A stretch of 64,000 bases of DNA from Roseateles_E sp005503085 (GCF_028462495.1 NZ_JAQOWX010000012.1:10753-74752), one strand, 5' to 3'; shown: positions 1 to 9,098, numbered from the stretch's first letter. Notes: generated from the sequence alone by a model not told the origin. Made by a program: numbers and translations.

Positions 1-1
1 G

Positions 2-661
2 GTGTTCAGCATGGACGGCGATATCGCGCCGCTGCCGGAGTTGCTGGCCTTGGCCGAGCAGTTCGATGCCTGGCTGATCGTCGACGATGCCCATGGCTTC
101 GGCGTGCTGGGCGAGCGGGGGCGCGGCGCGCTGGAACATTTCCAGCTGCGCAGCGAGCGGCTGATTGTGGTCGGCACCCTGGGCAAAGCCGCCGGCCTGG
201 CCGGCGCCTTCGTCGCGGCTCACGAGACGGTGATCCAGTACCTGCTGCAGGCCGCGCGCACCTATATCTTCACGACCGCCTCGCCGCCGGCTGTTGCCCA
301 TGCGCTGCAGGCCAGCCTGGACCTGATCGAGGGCGAGACCGGCTTGCAACGCCGCGCGGCGCTGATCGATCTGCAGGCGCGGCTGCGCAGCGGCGTGGCC
401 CGATTGCTGGCGAGCCATCCGCGCTTGAGTTGGCGCCTGGCTGCCTCCGACACCCCCGTGCAGCCGCTGATCATCGGCGGCAATGCCGAGGTGATGCGGC
501 TGGCGGCGGCGCTGGAGGCCCAGGGCCTGCGCGTGCCCGGCATCCGGCCGCCGACCGTGCCCGCGGGCGAGGCGCGGCTGCGCATCACCTTGTGCGCCAC
601 GCACACGGCGGCCGATGTCGACCGCCTGCTGACCGCGCTGGAGGCGGAGGCCATCCAATGA
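2..661 (+). CDS. bioF: 8-amino-7-oxononanoate synthase, C-terminal part (5' end outside the window)
   Basis: This PLP enzyme condenses pimeloyl-ACP or pimeloyl-CoA with alanine to make 8-amino-7-oxononanoate, the first step of biotin ring assembly. About 219 codons are present against the usual 380-400, so the start lies upstream of the window. Visible family features are the DDAHGFG segment (PLP-ring stacking and Asp contact) and GTLGKA, which holds the Schiff-base lysine, followed by the C-terminal small domain. The stop TGA overlaps the ATG of bioD (ATGA at 658-661), which implies translational coupling in a bioF-bioD-bioB operon. The family is clear from the motifs and from the two following genes. 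Confidence 0.95.
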   Translation: MFSMDGDIAPLPELLALAEQFDAWLIVDDAHGFGVLGERGRGALEHFQLRSERLIVVGTLGKAAGLAGAFVAAHETVIQYLLQAARTYIFTTASPPAVAHALQASLDLIEGETGLQRRAALIDLQARLRSGVARLLASHPRLSWRLAASDTPVQPLIIGGNAEVMRLAAALEAQGLRVPGIRPPTVPAGEARLRITLCATHTAADVDRLLTALEAEAIQ

Positions 662-1332
662 AGGGCTTCTTCATCACCGGCACCGACACCGAGATCGGCA
701 AGACCGCGATCACGGCCGGCCTGACCCATGCCTGGCAGCAGGCCGGCCGGCGCGTCGCGCCTATCAAGTCGCTGGCCGCCGGCCAGAGCCAGGACGCCGA
801 CGGGCGCTGGGTCAACGAGGACGTCAGCCAGCTGCACGCCGCCCAGACCCTGGGCCTGAGTCTTGACGAGGTGGGCCCGCTGCAGCTGCGCACCGCCTGT
901 GCCCCGCATATCGCTGCGCGGCTGGAGGGCCGCAGCATCGAGCGGGGCGCCCTGCTGGCCGCGATCCGCAGCACCGCCACCAAGGCCGATCTGGTCTTGG
1001 TGGAGGGCGTCGGCGGCTTTCGCGTACCGCTCACCGAGGCCTGGGACACCGCCGACCTCGCGGTGGACCTGGCCCTGCCCGTCGTGCTGGTCGTCGGCCT
1101 GCGGCTGGGCTGCATCAACCATGCCTTGTTGACGGCCGAAGCCATCCGCGCCCGTGGCCTCGTGCTGGCTGGCTGGGTGGCCAACACGGTGGACCCTGCT
1201 TTTGGTCATGTGGCCGACAATCTCGCGGCGCTGGCGGCCGGCCTGCAAGTGCCTTGCTGGGGCCATGTGCCTCGGCTTCCCGATCCGACTCCCGCGGCCG
1301 TGGCCGCGCACCTCAAAGACTTTCCCCTATGA
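658..1332 (+). CDS. bioD: Dethiobiotin synthetase
   Basis: This ATP-dependent enzyme closes the ureido ring on 7,8-diaminononanoate with CO2 to give dethiobiotin. The 224-aa product begins with ITGTDTEIGKT, the family's P-loop, near residues 5-15. The segment VEGVGGFRVPL matches the conserved VEGAGG...P region. I chose the ATG at 658 because it directly precedes the P-loop at the family's normal distance and overlaps the bioF stop. An open frame extends further upstream but lies inside bioF. The stop overlaps the bioB start (ATGA, 1329-1332). A usual operon partner, bioA, is not in the window. Confidence 0.95.
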   Translation: MKGFFITGTDTEIGKTAITAGLTHAWQQAGRRVAPIKSLAAGQSQDADGRWVNEDVSQLHAAQTLGLSLDEVGPLQLRTACAPHIAARLEGRSIERGALLAAIRSTATKADLVLVEGVGGFRVPLTEAWDTADLAVDLALPVVLVVGLRLGCINHALLTAEAIRARGLVLAGWVANTVDPAFGHVADNLAALAAGLQVPCWGHVPRLPDPTPAAVAAHLKDFPL

Positions 1333-2375
1333 ACCAGATCCAAACCCTGACGCCGACCACCGACGCCGACCGCCGCAACGCCAAGCCCTGGACCGTCAAC
1401 GAGGTCGCGGCCCTGTTCGAGCTGCCCTTCAACGATCTGCTGTTCCGCGCCCAGACCGTGCACCGCGAGCATTTCGATGCCAATGCGGTGCAGCTGTCCA
1501 CGCTCTTGTCGATCAAGACCGGTGGCTGCGAGGAGGACTGCAAGTACTGCCCGCAATCGGCCCATTTCGACACCGGGCTGAAGGCCGAGAAGCTGCTGCC
1601 CTTGGACGAGGTGCTGGAAGCCGCTCGTGCCGCCAAGGCCAATGGCGCTACGCGCTTTTGCATGGGCGCGGCCTGGCGCGCGCCCAAGGAGCGCCATCTG
1701 GAGCAGATCGGCGACATGGTGCGCGAGGTCAAGGCCATGGGTCTGGAGACCTGCTTGACCGCCGGCATGCTGGCCGATGGCCAGGCCGAGCAACTGCGCG
1801 AGGCCGGCCTGGACTATTACAACCACAACCTCGACACCGCCCCCGAGTTCTACGGCCAGATCATCACGACCCGCACCTACCAGGACCGGCTCGACACGCT
1901 GGACCGCGTGCGCGGCGTCGGCCTGAAGGTTTGCTCCGGCGGCATCGTCGGCATGGGCGAAACCCGCCGCCAGCGCGCCGGCCTGATCGTGCAGCTGGCC
2001 AATCTGGACCCCTATCCCGAGTCGGTGCCGATCAACAACCTGGTCCAGGTCGAAGGCACGCCGCTGGCCGGCACCGCCGCGCTGGACCCCTTCGAGTTCG
2101 TGCGGACGATCGCGGTGGCGCGGATCACGATGCCGAGGGCGATGGTGCGGCTGTCGGCCGGTCGCGAGGAAATGCCGGAATCGCTGCAGGCGATGTGTTT
2201 CCTGGCCGGCGCCAACTCGATGTTCTACGGCGACAAGCTGCTGACGACCAGCAATCCGCAGGCGGAGAAGGATAGGGCGCTGCTGGATCGCTTGGGCATG
2301 CGCTGCGCGACCGAGGCGGAGTTGTCGTCGCCGTCGGCTGAGGCATGTGAAAGCAAGGCTTGCACGGCGCATTGA
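1329..2375 (+). CDS. bioB: Biotin synthase
   Basis: This radical-SAM enzyme inserts sulfur into dethiobiotin. The product is 348 aa, normal for the family. The radical-SAM cluster motif is Cys67-x3-Cys71-x2-Cys74, within GGCEEDCKYCPQSAHF. Further conserved blocks are YNHNLDT, the GLKVCSGGIVGMGE segment and NSMFYGDKLLTT. Translation from the ATG at 1329, which overlaps the bioD stop, gives the usual N-terminus. An in-frame upstream extension would run into bioD and is unlikely. The C-terminus ends with a short Ser/Ala/Cys-rich tail that I regard as lineage-specific. This is the last gene of the biotin operon here, since dinD follows with its own ribosome binding site. Confidence 0.97.
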   Translation: MNQIQTLTPTTDADRRNAKPWTVNEVAALFELPFNDLLFRAQTVHREHFDANAVQLSTLLSIKTGGCEEDCKYCPQSAHFDTGLKAEKLLPLDEVLEAARAAKANGATRFCMGAAWRAPKERHLEQIGDMVREVKAMGLETCLTAGMLADGQAEQLREAGLDYYNHNLDTAPEFYGQIITTRTYQDRLDTLDRVRGVGLKVCSGGIVGMGETRRQRAGLIVQLANLDPYPESVPINNLVQVEGTPLAGTAALDPFEFVRTIAVARITMPRAMVRLSAGREEMPESLQAMCFLAGANSMFYGDKLLTTSNPQAEKDRALLDRLGMRCATEAELSSPSAEACESKACTAH

Positions 2376-2427
2376 GGCGAGCGAACGGCTGGTCTGTTGA
2401 GTGACGAAACACTTCAGGGAGTCAAAG

Positions 2428-3270
2428 ATGAAAACTGAAATCGTTCATTCCTTGACCAGTACCTTTGAAGGCCACGCGCAGCAAACCGACGGCGGGGTCG
2501 AGTACTGGCTTGGTCGCGATCTGCAGTTTTTGCTTGGCTATGCGGAATGGCGGAATTTCGGTGCCGTCATTGCCAAGGCCAGGATCGCTTGCGAAGTGTC
2601 CGGGCACCCGGTGTCCGACCATTTTGTTGCCGTCAACAAAATGGTCGAGTTGGGCTCGGGCAGCCAGCGTGAGGTGGACGACATCATGCTCACGCGTTAC
2701 GCCTGCTACCTGATCGCTCAGAACGGGGACCCGAAGAAGCAGGAAATTGCCTTCGCGCAAACCTACTTTGCCATCCAGACTCGGCGGGCGGAGCTCATCG
2801 AGCAGCGCCTGCTTGATGCAGAGCGCATCTCGGCACGCCGAAAGCTCAGCGCCACCGAAAAGGAACTCTCGGATGTGATCTACGAGCAAGCGGGCGGCAA
2901 TCAGGACTTCGCCCTGATCCGTAGCAAGGGCGATCAGGCCCTGTTCGGAAAATCCACGCAGGCGATGAAGGCGCAGTGGAAAGTCCCCGAGAGCCGGCCG
3001 CTGGCCGACTTCGCGCCCACCATCGTCCTCAAGGCGAAGGACTTCGCCGCCGAGATCACGATCTTCAATGCCCGTGAGCATCGGATGGCGAGTGAGGGCG
3101 CCATCTCCCAAGAACACGTCACCAATAACGAAGCCGTGCGCAAGACCCTGCTCGACCGGGGCATTCGACCCGAGAGCCTGCCGGCCGCAGAGGATGTGAA
3201 GAAGGTGGAGCGCCGCCTAGCGTCCGAGGACAAGAAGTCCCTGAAGAATCCCGATGGTCTGGACTCATGA
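2428..3270 (+). CDS. dinD: DinD-like DNA-damage-inducible protein (BRO-N family)
   Basis: The 280-aa product resembles DNA-damage-inducible protein D. It has an N-terminal BRO-N-like part (VEYWLGRDLQFLLGYAEWRNF, then an Ile/Ala-rich helix) and the run RYACYLIAQNGDPKKQEIAFAQTYFA typical of this family. In Escherichia coli the homologue is LexA-controlled and DinD inhibits RecA activity. I did not find a convincing LexA box here. The start is the ATG at 2428 with AGGGAG six bases upstream. A GTG 27 bases earlier is possible. Base composition is lower than its neighbours: 59% G+C over 2461-2580 against 72% at 4021-4080. The gene sits alone between the biotin and leucine-catabolism genes, which suggests acquisition by transfer. 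Confidence 0.85.
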   Translation: MKTEIVHSLTSTFEGHAQQTDGGVEYWLGRDLQFLLGYAEWRNFGAVIAKARIACEVSGHPVSDHFVAVNKMVELGSGSQREVDDIMLTRYACYLIAQNGDPKKQEIAFAQTYFAIQTRRAELIEQRLLDAERISARRKLSATEKELSDVIYEQAGGNQDFALIRSKGDQALFGKSTQAMKAQWKVPESRPLADFAPTIVLKAKDFAAEITIFNAREHRMASEGAISQEHVTNNEAVRKTLLDRGIRPESLPAAEDVKKVERRLASEDKKSLKNPDGLDS

Positions 3271-3316
3271 CCATGGACCGACAAGCCAACAAGCAAGCAA
3301 TGACTGGAGACCTGCC

Positions 3317-5308
3317 ATGTTCAAGAAAATCCTGATCGCGAATCGCGGCGAAATCGCCTGCCGTGTTGCGGCTACCGCCCGTCGCTTGGGGCTAAAGACC
3401 GTGGCGGTGTACTCCGAGGCCGACGCCCGCGCCAAGCATGTGCAGGCCTGCGACGAGGCGGTGCTGATCGGCGGCCCGGCGCCGCGCGACTCCTATCTGC
3501 AATGGCAGCGCATCCTCGACGCCGCCAAGGCTACCGGGGCCGAGGCGGTCCATCCGGGCTATGGCTTCCTGAGCGAGAACGAAGAGTTCGCCACTGCCTG
3601 CAAGAACGCCGGCCTGGTCTTCATCGGCCCGCCGGCCTCGGCCATCCAGGCCATGGGCCTGAAGGCGGAGTCCAAGCGACTGATGGAAGCGGCCGGTGTG
3701 CCGCTGGTGCCCGGTTATCACGGCGCTGACCAGGACCCCGCCTTGCTCAAGCGCGAAGCCGAGCGCATCGGTTTTCCGGTGCTGATCAAGGCCAGCGCCG
3801 GCGGCGGTGGCAAGGGCATGCGGGCGGTGCTGAAGGCCGAAGAATTCGATGCGGCCTTGGCCTCCTGCAAGCGCGAGGCGATCAACAGCTTCGGCGACGA
3901 TGCGGTGCTGATCGAGCGCTATGTGCAAAAGCCCCGCCATATCGAGATCCAGGTCTTCGGCGACACCCAGGGCGACTGCGTCTATCTGTTCGAGCGCGAC
4001 TGCTCGGTGCAGCGCCGCCACCAGAAGGTGCTGGAAGAAGCGCCCGCACCGGGCATGACGGCCGAGCGCCGCGCCGAGATGGGCCATGCCGCCGTGGCGG
4101 CGGCGAAAGCGGTGGGCTATGTCGGCGCTGGCACGGTGGAGTTCATCTGTGAGCAGGACGGGCGTTTCTATTTCATGGAGATGAACACCCGGCTGCAGGT
4201 CGAGCATCCGGTGACCGAAGCGATCACCGGCCAGGATCTGGTCGAGTGGCAGCTGCGCGTGGCCTCGGGCGAGCCACTGCCGCTGAAGCAGGATCAGCTG
4301 CGCATGCACGGCCATGCGATCGAAGCCCGCATCTGCGCCGAGAACCCCGAGGCCGGTTTCCTGCCGGCCACAGGCAGCTTGAGCGTCGCGCGCTGGCCGG
4401 CCCATGTCAGCTTCCAGCGCGGCGATGTGCGGATCGACTCGGGCGTCGGCGAGGGCGATGCGATCAGCCCCTTCTACGACTCGATGGTGGCCAAGCTGAT
4501 TGTCTGGGGCGAGGATCGGGCCCAGGCGCTGGCGCGCCTCGATGCGGCGCTGCGCGACACGCACATCGTCGGCCTGCAGACCAATGTGGCCTTTCTGCGC
4601 CGCTGCGCCTCGACGGACTCGTTCACCCAGGCCGATCTGGACACCGGCCTGATCGAGCGCGAGCGCGCCGCGCTGTTCGAGCAAGCGGGCCTGCCGCTGA
4701 CCATCGCCGCAGCGGCCGTCGTCGCCCATACCTTGGCCCATGAGGCCAGCCTGCAGACCAGCGACCCCTGGAGCCGCCGCGATGGCTGGCGCATGTACGG
4801 CGCCTCGGCGCGCCGCTTCGATCTGGAGACCGGCAATGCCCATCACGAGGTGCTGCTGTCGCGCCATCACCATGGCGGCATGCAGCTGACCGTGGAAGGC
4901 CAGGCGCAGGCTTTTGCCGTCAACTCCGCCAGCCTCGAAAGCCACGAACTGCTGCTCGGCGAAGGCTTGGACCAGCAGCGCGTGATGGTCAAGACCTACG
5001 CGCTGGGCGAGCAGGTGGCGGTGTTCGCGCCCCAGGGCTCGGCGCTGCTGACCGAGATCGACCCGATTGCCCATGCCGGCGAAGGGGCCGCCGAGGCCGG
5101 CCGGCTGACGGCGCCAATGCCCGGCAAGATGGTGTCCTTCCTGGCCCAGCCCGGCGACACCGTCACCAAGGGCCAGGCTCTGGCGGTGATGGAGGCGATG
5201 AAGATGGAACACACGATCAATGCGCCGCGTGACGGCGTGGTGGCTGAGCTGCTGTTTGCCGTCGGCGATCAGGTCGGCGATGGTGCCGAACTCTTGCGAC
5301 TGGAGTAA
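3317..5308 (+). CDS. liuD: Biotin-dependent acyl-CoA carboxylase alpha subunit, probably 3-methylcrotonyl-CoA carboxylase
   Basis: The 663-aa subunit carries the biotin carboxylase part (residues 1 to about 450) and a C-terminal biotin carrier domain. IANRGEIACRV opens the carboxylase fold. The ATP-grasp loop KASAGGGGKGMR and the catalytic segment FMEMNTRLQVEHPVTE follow. The biotinylated lysine is Lys629 in VMEAMKMEHT. The next gene, HMG-CoA lyase, makes 3-methylcrotonyl-CoA (leucine breakdown) the likely substrate. Propionyl- or geranyl-CoA carboxylase subunits have the same layout, so specificity is inferred. The start at 3317 has CTGGAGA upstream. The beta subunit (liuB) is not in the window, although it is commonly nearby in Burkholderiales. 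Confidence 0.9.
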   Translation: MFKKILIANRGEIACRVAATARRLGLKTVAVYSEADARAKHVQACDEAVLIGGPAPRDSYLQWQRILDAAKATGAEAVHPGYGFLSENEEFATACKNAGLVFIGPPASAIQAMGLKAESKRLMEAAGVPLVPGYHGADQDPALLKREAERIGFPVLIKASAGGGGKGMRAVLKAEEFDAALASCKREAINSFGDDAVLIERYVQKPRHIEIQVFGDTQGDCVYLFERDCSVQRRHQKVLEEAPAPGMTAERRAEMGHAAVAAAKAVGYVGAGTVEFICEQDGRFYFMEMNTRLQVEHPVTEAITGQDLVEWQLRVASGEPLPLKQDQLRMHGHAIEARICAENPEAGFLPATGSLSVARWPAHVSFQRGDVRIDSGVGEGDAISPFYDSMVAKLIVWGEDRAQALARLDAALRDTHIVGLQTNVAFLRRCASTDSFTQADLDTGLIERERAALFEQAGLPLTIAAAAVVAHTLAHEASLQTSDPWSRRDGWRMYGASARRFDLETGNAHHEVLLSRHHHGGMQLTVEGQAQAFAVNSASLESHELLLGEGLDQQRVMVKTYALGEQVAVFAPQGSALLTEIDPIAHAGEGAAEAGRLTAPMPGKMVSFLAQPGDTVTKGQALAVMEAMKMEHTINAPRDGVVAELLFAVGDQVGDGAELLRLE

Positions 5309-5313
5309 ACACA

Positions 5314-6222
5314 ATGAGCCTGCCCAATCGAGTCACCCTCGTCGATGTCGGCCCGCGCGACGGCCTGCAGAACGAGAAGCAGCCGGTGTCCACCGAGCAC
5401 AAGGCCACGCTCGTGCACATGCTGCAGGACGCCGGCCTGAAGGAGATCGAGGTCACCAGCTTCGTTTCGCCGAAATGGGTGCCGCAGATGGCCGACAACG
5501 CCGAGGTGATGACGGCGATCACGCGCAAGCCCGGCGTGCGCTACTCGGTGCTGACGCCGAATATGAAGGGTCTGGAAGCCGCGCTGCCGACCAAGCCCGA
5601 CGAGATCGTCGTGTTCGCCGCCGCCAGCGAAGCCTTCTCGCAGAAGAACATCAACTGCTCGATCGCCGAGAGCATAGCCCGCTTCGCCCCCGTGGTGGCT
5701 GCCGCGCACGAGGCCGGCATCAAGGTGCGCGGCGCGCTGTCCTGCGCGCTGGGCTGCCCGTACGAGGGTGAAATCAGCGCCGACCAGGTGGAGCGCGTGG
5801 TGCTGTTGATGAAGAGCATCGGTGTCGACCATATGGGCGTGGCCGACACCATCGGCGTTGGCACGCCGAAGAAGGTGCAGGCCGCGATGGAGCGGGCGCT
5901 CAAGCATTACCCGCTGGTCGAGGTCAGCGGCCATTTCCACGACACCTATGGCCAGGCGCTGAGCAATATCTACGCCTGCCTGGAGCTGGGCGTGCATACA
6001 TTCGATGCCAGCGTAGCGGGCCTGGGCGGTTGCCCCTATGCCAAGGGCGCGACCGGCAATGTCGCGACCGAGGACGTGCTCTTCATGCTCAACGGTCTGG
6101 GCATAGAGACCGGCATCGACATCGACAAGCTGGTCGATGCCAGCGCCTACATCTCCAGCGCGCTGGGCCGCCCGCCGGTGGCCCGCGTCGCGCGGGCCTT
6201 GCTGGCCAAGCGGGAGGGCTGA
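5314..6222 (+). CDS. liuE: Hydroxymethylglutaryl-CoA lyase
   Basis: The enzyme splits 3-hydroxy-3-methylglutaryl-CoA to acetoacetate and acetyl-CoA, the last step of leucine degradation. The 302-aa product is a TIM-barrel HMGL-like protein. VDVGPRDGLQNE near residue 10 supplies the metal-binding Asp. The HMG-CoA lyase signature SVAGLGGCPYAKGATGN, with its active-site Cys, is near residue 230-245. HFHDTYGQALSN supplies metal-ligand histidines. The gene starts five bases after the liuD stop, so the two are co-transcribed. It is also called mvaB in other bacteria. Confidence 0.95.
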   Translation: MSLPNRVTLVDVGPRDGLQNEKQPVSTEHKATLVHMLQDAGLKEIEVTSFVSPKWVPQMADNAEVMTAITRKPGVRYSVLTPNMKGLEAALPTKPDEIVVFAAASEAFSQKNINCSIAESIARFAPVVAAAHEAGIKVRGALSCALGCPYEGEISADQVERVVLLMKSIGVDHMGVADTIGVGTPKKVQAAMERALKHYPLVEVSGHFHDTYGQALSNIYACLELGVHTFDASVAGLGGCPYAKGATGNVATEDVLFMLNGLGIETGIDIDKLVDASAYISSALGRPPVARVARALLAKREG

Positions 6223-6294
6223 TCCAGATCAAGACGGCCGGTACCACGGCCAGGGACACTGGCGAGCAGGATCCTCTTGCTCAGGAGTGTTGCC

Positions 6295-7317
6295 ATGACG
6301 GAGAAGATGAAGGCTGCGGTGGTCCGTGAGTTCGGCCGTCCGCTGGAAGTCGATGAGGTGGATGTGCCCGAGGTGCCGCCGGGCCAGGTGCTGGTCAAGG
6401 TGGTGGCCAGCGGGGTCTGCCACACCGATCTGCACGCGGCCGAGGGTGACTGGCCGGTCCGGCCCAGCCTGCCCTTCATCCCGGGCCATGAGGGCGCGGG
6501 CTATGTGGCGCGGGTCGGGGCCGGCGTCAAGTTCCTGAAGGAGGGCGACCGGGTCGGTGTGCCCTGGCTGCACACCAGCTGCGGTCATTGCGAGCATTGT
6601 CTGGGCGGCTGGGAAACCTTGTGCGACGGCCAGCAGATGACCGGCTACACGGTCAACGGCGGCTTTGCCGAGTACGTGCTGGCCGACCCCGGCTATGTCG
6701 GCCATCTGCCGGCAGGGCTGGACTTCGCGCCGGCCGCGCCGGTGTTGTGCGCCGGCGTCACGGTCTACAAGGGCCTGAAGATGCTGGACTGCAAGCCCGG
6801 CGACTGGGTCGCGATCTCGGGCATCGGCGGCCTGGGCCATATGGCGGTGCAGTACGCGAAAGCGATGGGCTTTCATGTGATCGCCGTCGATGTGGCCGAG
6901 GACAAGCTGCAGCTGGCCCGCGAGCTCGGTGCCGAGCTGTGCCTCAACGCGGCCACGGGCGACCCGGTGGCCGAGGTGCAGAAGCAGCTGCGCGGCGCCC
7001 ATGGCGTGCTGGTCACCGCAGTCTCGCGCAGCGCCTTCGCCCAGGGGCTCGCGATGCTGCACAAGCGCGGCACCATGTCCCTGGTCGGCCTGCCACCGGG
7101 TGGCTTCGAGCTGCCGATCTTCGATATGGTGCTCAACGCCAAGACCGTGCGCGGCTCCATCGTCGGCACCCGGCTGGACCTGCAGGAGGCCCTGCAGTTC
7201 GCCGGCGAGGGCAAGGTCAGCGCGCATTACTCGAGCGACAAGATCGAGAACATCAACCACATCTTCGCCGCGATGAAGCAGGGCCGCATCGACGGCCGGG
7301 TGGTACTGGAAATCTGA
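6295..7317 (+). CDS. adhP: Zinc-dependent alcohol dehydrogenase, AdhP type
   Basis: The 340-aa medium-chain dehydrogenase probably oxidises primary alcohols or reduces aldehydes with NAD. Catalytic zinc ligands are Cys42 (VCHTDLH) and His65 in GHEGAGYV. The structural zinc site is Cys96, Cys99, Cys102 and Cys110, in CGHCEHCLGGWETLC. The Rossmann motif is GIGGLGHMAVQYAKAMG, and the Asp in VIAVDVAEDKL favours NAD over NADP. The chosen ATG has CAGGAG eight bases upstream. It follows liuE by 72 nt on the same strand and may be read with it, although no leucine-pathway role is known for this family. Confidence 0.92.
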   Translation: MTEKMKAAVVREFGRPLEVDEVDVPEVPPGQVLVKVVASGVCHTDLHAAEGDWPVRPSLPFIPGHEGAGYVARVGAGVKFLKEGDRVGVPWLHTSCGHCEHCLGGWETLCDGQQMTGYTVNGGFAEYVLADPGYVGHLPAGLDFAPAAPVLCAGVTVYKGLKMLDCKPGDWVAISGIGGLGHMAVQYAKAMGFHVIAVDVAEDKLQLARELGAELCLNAATGDPVAEVQKQLRGAHGVLVTAVSRSAFAQGLAMLHKRGTMSLVGLPPGGFELPIFDMVLNAKTVRGSIVGTRLDLQEALQFAGEGKVSAHYSSDKIENINHIFAAMKQGRIDGRVVLEI

Positions 7318-7328
7318 GCGGCGCCTGC

Positions 7329-7362
7329 GCCGGCCAGGGTTGTGCGTTGCGCGCACGCCGGC
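7329..7362 (+). terminator. Possible terminator after adhP
   Basis: GCCGGC arms at 7329-7334 and 7357-7362 enclose an inner GTGCG/CGCAC hairpin. It lies 12 bases after the adhP stop and is followed by AACAATTCTT rather than a clear T-run. The assignment rests on position and structure only. Confidence 0.3.
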
Positions 7363-7502
7363 AACAATTCTTCAGCTTGGCCTCATCATTCCCCCCACAG
7401 AATCGCTGCGACGCCAGCCGGTCCATCCGGCTGCGGCTCAGTCTCGGCACAGACCGGACGACGCCGACAGGGCGCCCGACAGATATTCAGGGAGATGATT
7501 CG

Positions 7503-9035
7503 ATGAGCTACGACAAGGGTCTCCGCGCACGCGGCGGAGCAGGGCTGAGCGCGCTCGCCGCAGCGCTCCTGCTGGCCGCTTGCGGCGGCGGTGGCGGTGA
7601 ACCGCCAGTGCCCCCGCCACCGCCGCCGCCGCCGATCACCGATCCGGTGGGCATCGACAAGGCCTTGCTGCGCCAGCAGGTCAATGTCTTCGTGGCCGAG
7701 CAGAAGGCCAGGATAGCGGCTTTGAATTGCCATGCGAGCCAGCTTGGCGACTGCGAACCGGTGCGCCAGCTCCGCTTCTCCCAAGGCCAGGCCGTGCCGG
7801 AGAAGCTGCGCGCCGACCAGACCGTGCTGCTGATCGACACCGGCAGCGACTTCCCCGCCGTGCTGCGCGATCGCTCGCGCATGCTGGGCTATTACCGGCT
7901 GAACGAGGCGAACGGGCTGGTCGATTCGCATGACCCGGTCATTGCCGAGACGCCGCGCTGGGGCGTGGACCTGCTTCGCGGGCTCGACGGCTTTCAGTAC
8001 CGCTTCACCGACGCCGGGGGCGTGCAGCGCCAGCGGCCGAGCTTTGTGCCGGCCGCCTGGCTGCAGGAGCTGGGTCAGCTGATCTTTCGCAACGGCGAAC
8101 TCGATTTCGCCTCTTTGAAGTACGGGGTCGGCCATGGCCTGAAGGTGTTCAGCGCCCTGGTGGAGAACAGCCCGCAGGCTGGCTTTGTGATGCTGGACTA
8201 CACCGGCCTTGTGAGCTCGCAGCGTGCCGCCTTGTGCGCCAAGGACGCCGTAGCGCTGGAGCAGGGTGTCGCCCGGTTGGCGCAGAGCCTGCGGTCCACG
8301 GTGCTGGCGCCCCATGGCGTGGATTACATCAATATGTCGGCGGGCCTGGACACCCGCGTGATCGAGGCCGACTTCCAGCGGCTCTGCGGTGGCAGCCTGA
8401 CGCTGGCGGAGCGGGAGCGCCTGCTGATGGCCTTCCGGCCCTGGATGGAGGTGCTCGGCACAAGCCCTGGCACGCTGCTGGTGCAGGCAGCCGGCATGGG
8501 CATCAGCCCGCAGACCCATGGCCTGGATGCGCTGGAACTGCCGCATCGGGTGCGGGTGTCGCTGTTCGGGGCCGGCCATACCCGGCTGCCGGCCGATGGG
8601 GTGACGGGATCGCAACGCCCGGATGTCGACGAGCCCCGGACTGCGGACCGACGCTGGGTCGATGTCTTCCTCAACGACGGCCTGCTCAAGCGCGAGTCAC
8701 CGATGCTCTCGAATGAGTCGCCCCTGCTGGAGACCAGCGGCGTCTACGGCCTTGATCTCTTCCCGGCCGATACGCGCTACCAGACCTCCTGGCTGACGTC
8801 GCATGCCCTGAATCGCCTGATGCACCTGAAGCAGCAGCTGGCGCCCACGATGGCGCCGGAGGCGCCGCTGGATGCGGCCCTGATCCAGCGCATGAAGGTT
8901 GCGCTGACGCCGATGGGCTGCAGCTGGGCGCCCGAGGACGGTGGTCGCTGCAAGCTGCAGGACCCAGGCTGGCACAAGCAGCAGGAGCTGTTCCGCCAGG
9001 GCTGGTTGCCGGCCGACTGGAAGCCTGTCCAGTAG
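7503..9035 (+). CDS. Lipoprotein with diverged subtilase-like features, copy 1
   Basis: The 510-aa product has a lipoprotein signal with Cys27 in LLAACGGGGG and a Pro8 tract, so it is probably tethered to the envelope. It is a tandem paralogue of the next gene. No family is obvious, but four blocks fall in subtilase (S8) order. These are TVLLIDTGSD (Asp112), GVGHGLKVFSALVENSPQAG (His211), GVDYINMSAG, and YQTSWLTSHALNRLMHL (Ser429), the last resembling the GTSxAxPHVAG serine helix. The oxyanion Asn position reads AAGMG (Met332). The S8 assignment is my inference from motif order and spacing and needs a structure search. Activity is uncertain because the oxyanion residue is replaced. The start ATG follows CAGGGAG. 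Confidence 0.7.
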   Translation: MSYDKGLRARGGAGLSALAAALLLAACGGGGGEPPVPPPPPPPPITDPVGIDKALLRQQVNVFVAEQKARIAALNCHASQLGDCEPVRQLRFSQGQAVPEKLRADQTVLLIDTGSDFPAVLRDRSRMLGYYRLNEANGLVDSHDPVIAETPRWGVDLLRGLDGFQYRFTDAGGVQRQRPSFVPAAWLQELGQLIFRNGELDFASLKYGVGHGLKVFSALVENSPQAGFVMLDYTGLVSSQRAALCAKDAVALEQGVARLAQSLRSTVLAPHGVDYINMSAGLDTRVIEADFQRLCGGSLTLAERERLLMAFRPWMEVLGTSPGTLLVQAAGMGISPQTHGLDALELPHRVRVSLFGAGHTRLPADGVTGSQRPDVDEPRTADRRWVDVFLNDGLLKRESPMLSNESPLLETSGVYGLDLFPADTRYQTSWLTSHALNRLMHLKQQLAPTMAPEAPLDAALIQRMKVALTPMGCSWAPEDGGRCKLQDPGWHKQQELFRQGWLPADWKPVQ

Positions 9036-9098
9036 GCATCGCGAGCCGTCGCCAGGACGGCAGAGGCAGACCCTGAGAGACCCTGAGGAGTTGTCACC

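Noticed and set aside
262..1311. Long minus-strand open frames opposite bioF and bioD
   Set aside because: They are shadows of high-GC coding sequence. The plus-strand products have clear family motifs, and the minus-strand products are Gly/Ala/Gln-rich with none.
2376..2427. A LexA box upstream of dinD
   Set aside because: I looked for CTGT-N8-ACAG in the short gap and found no acceptable match.
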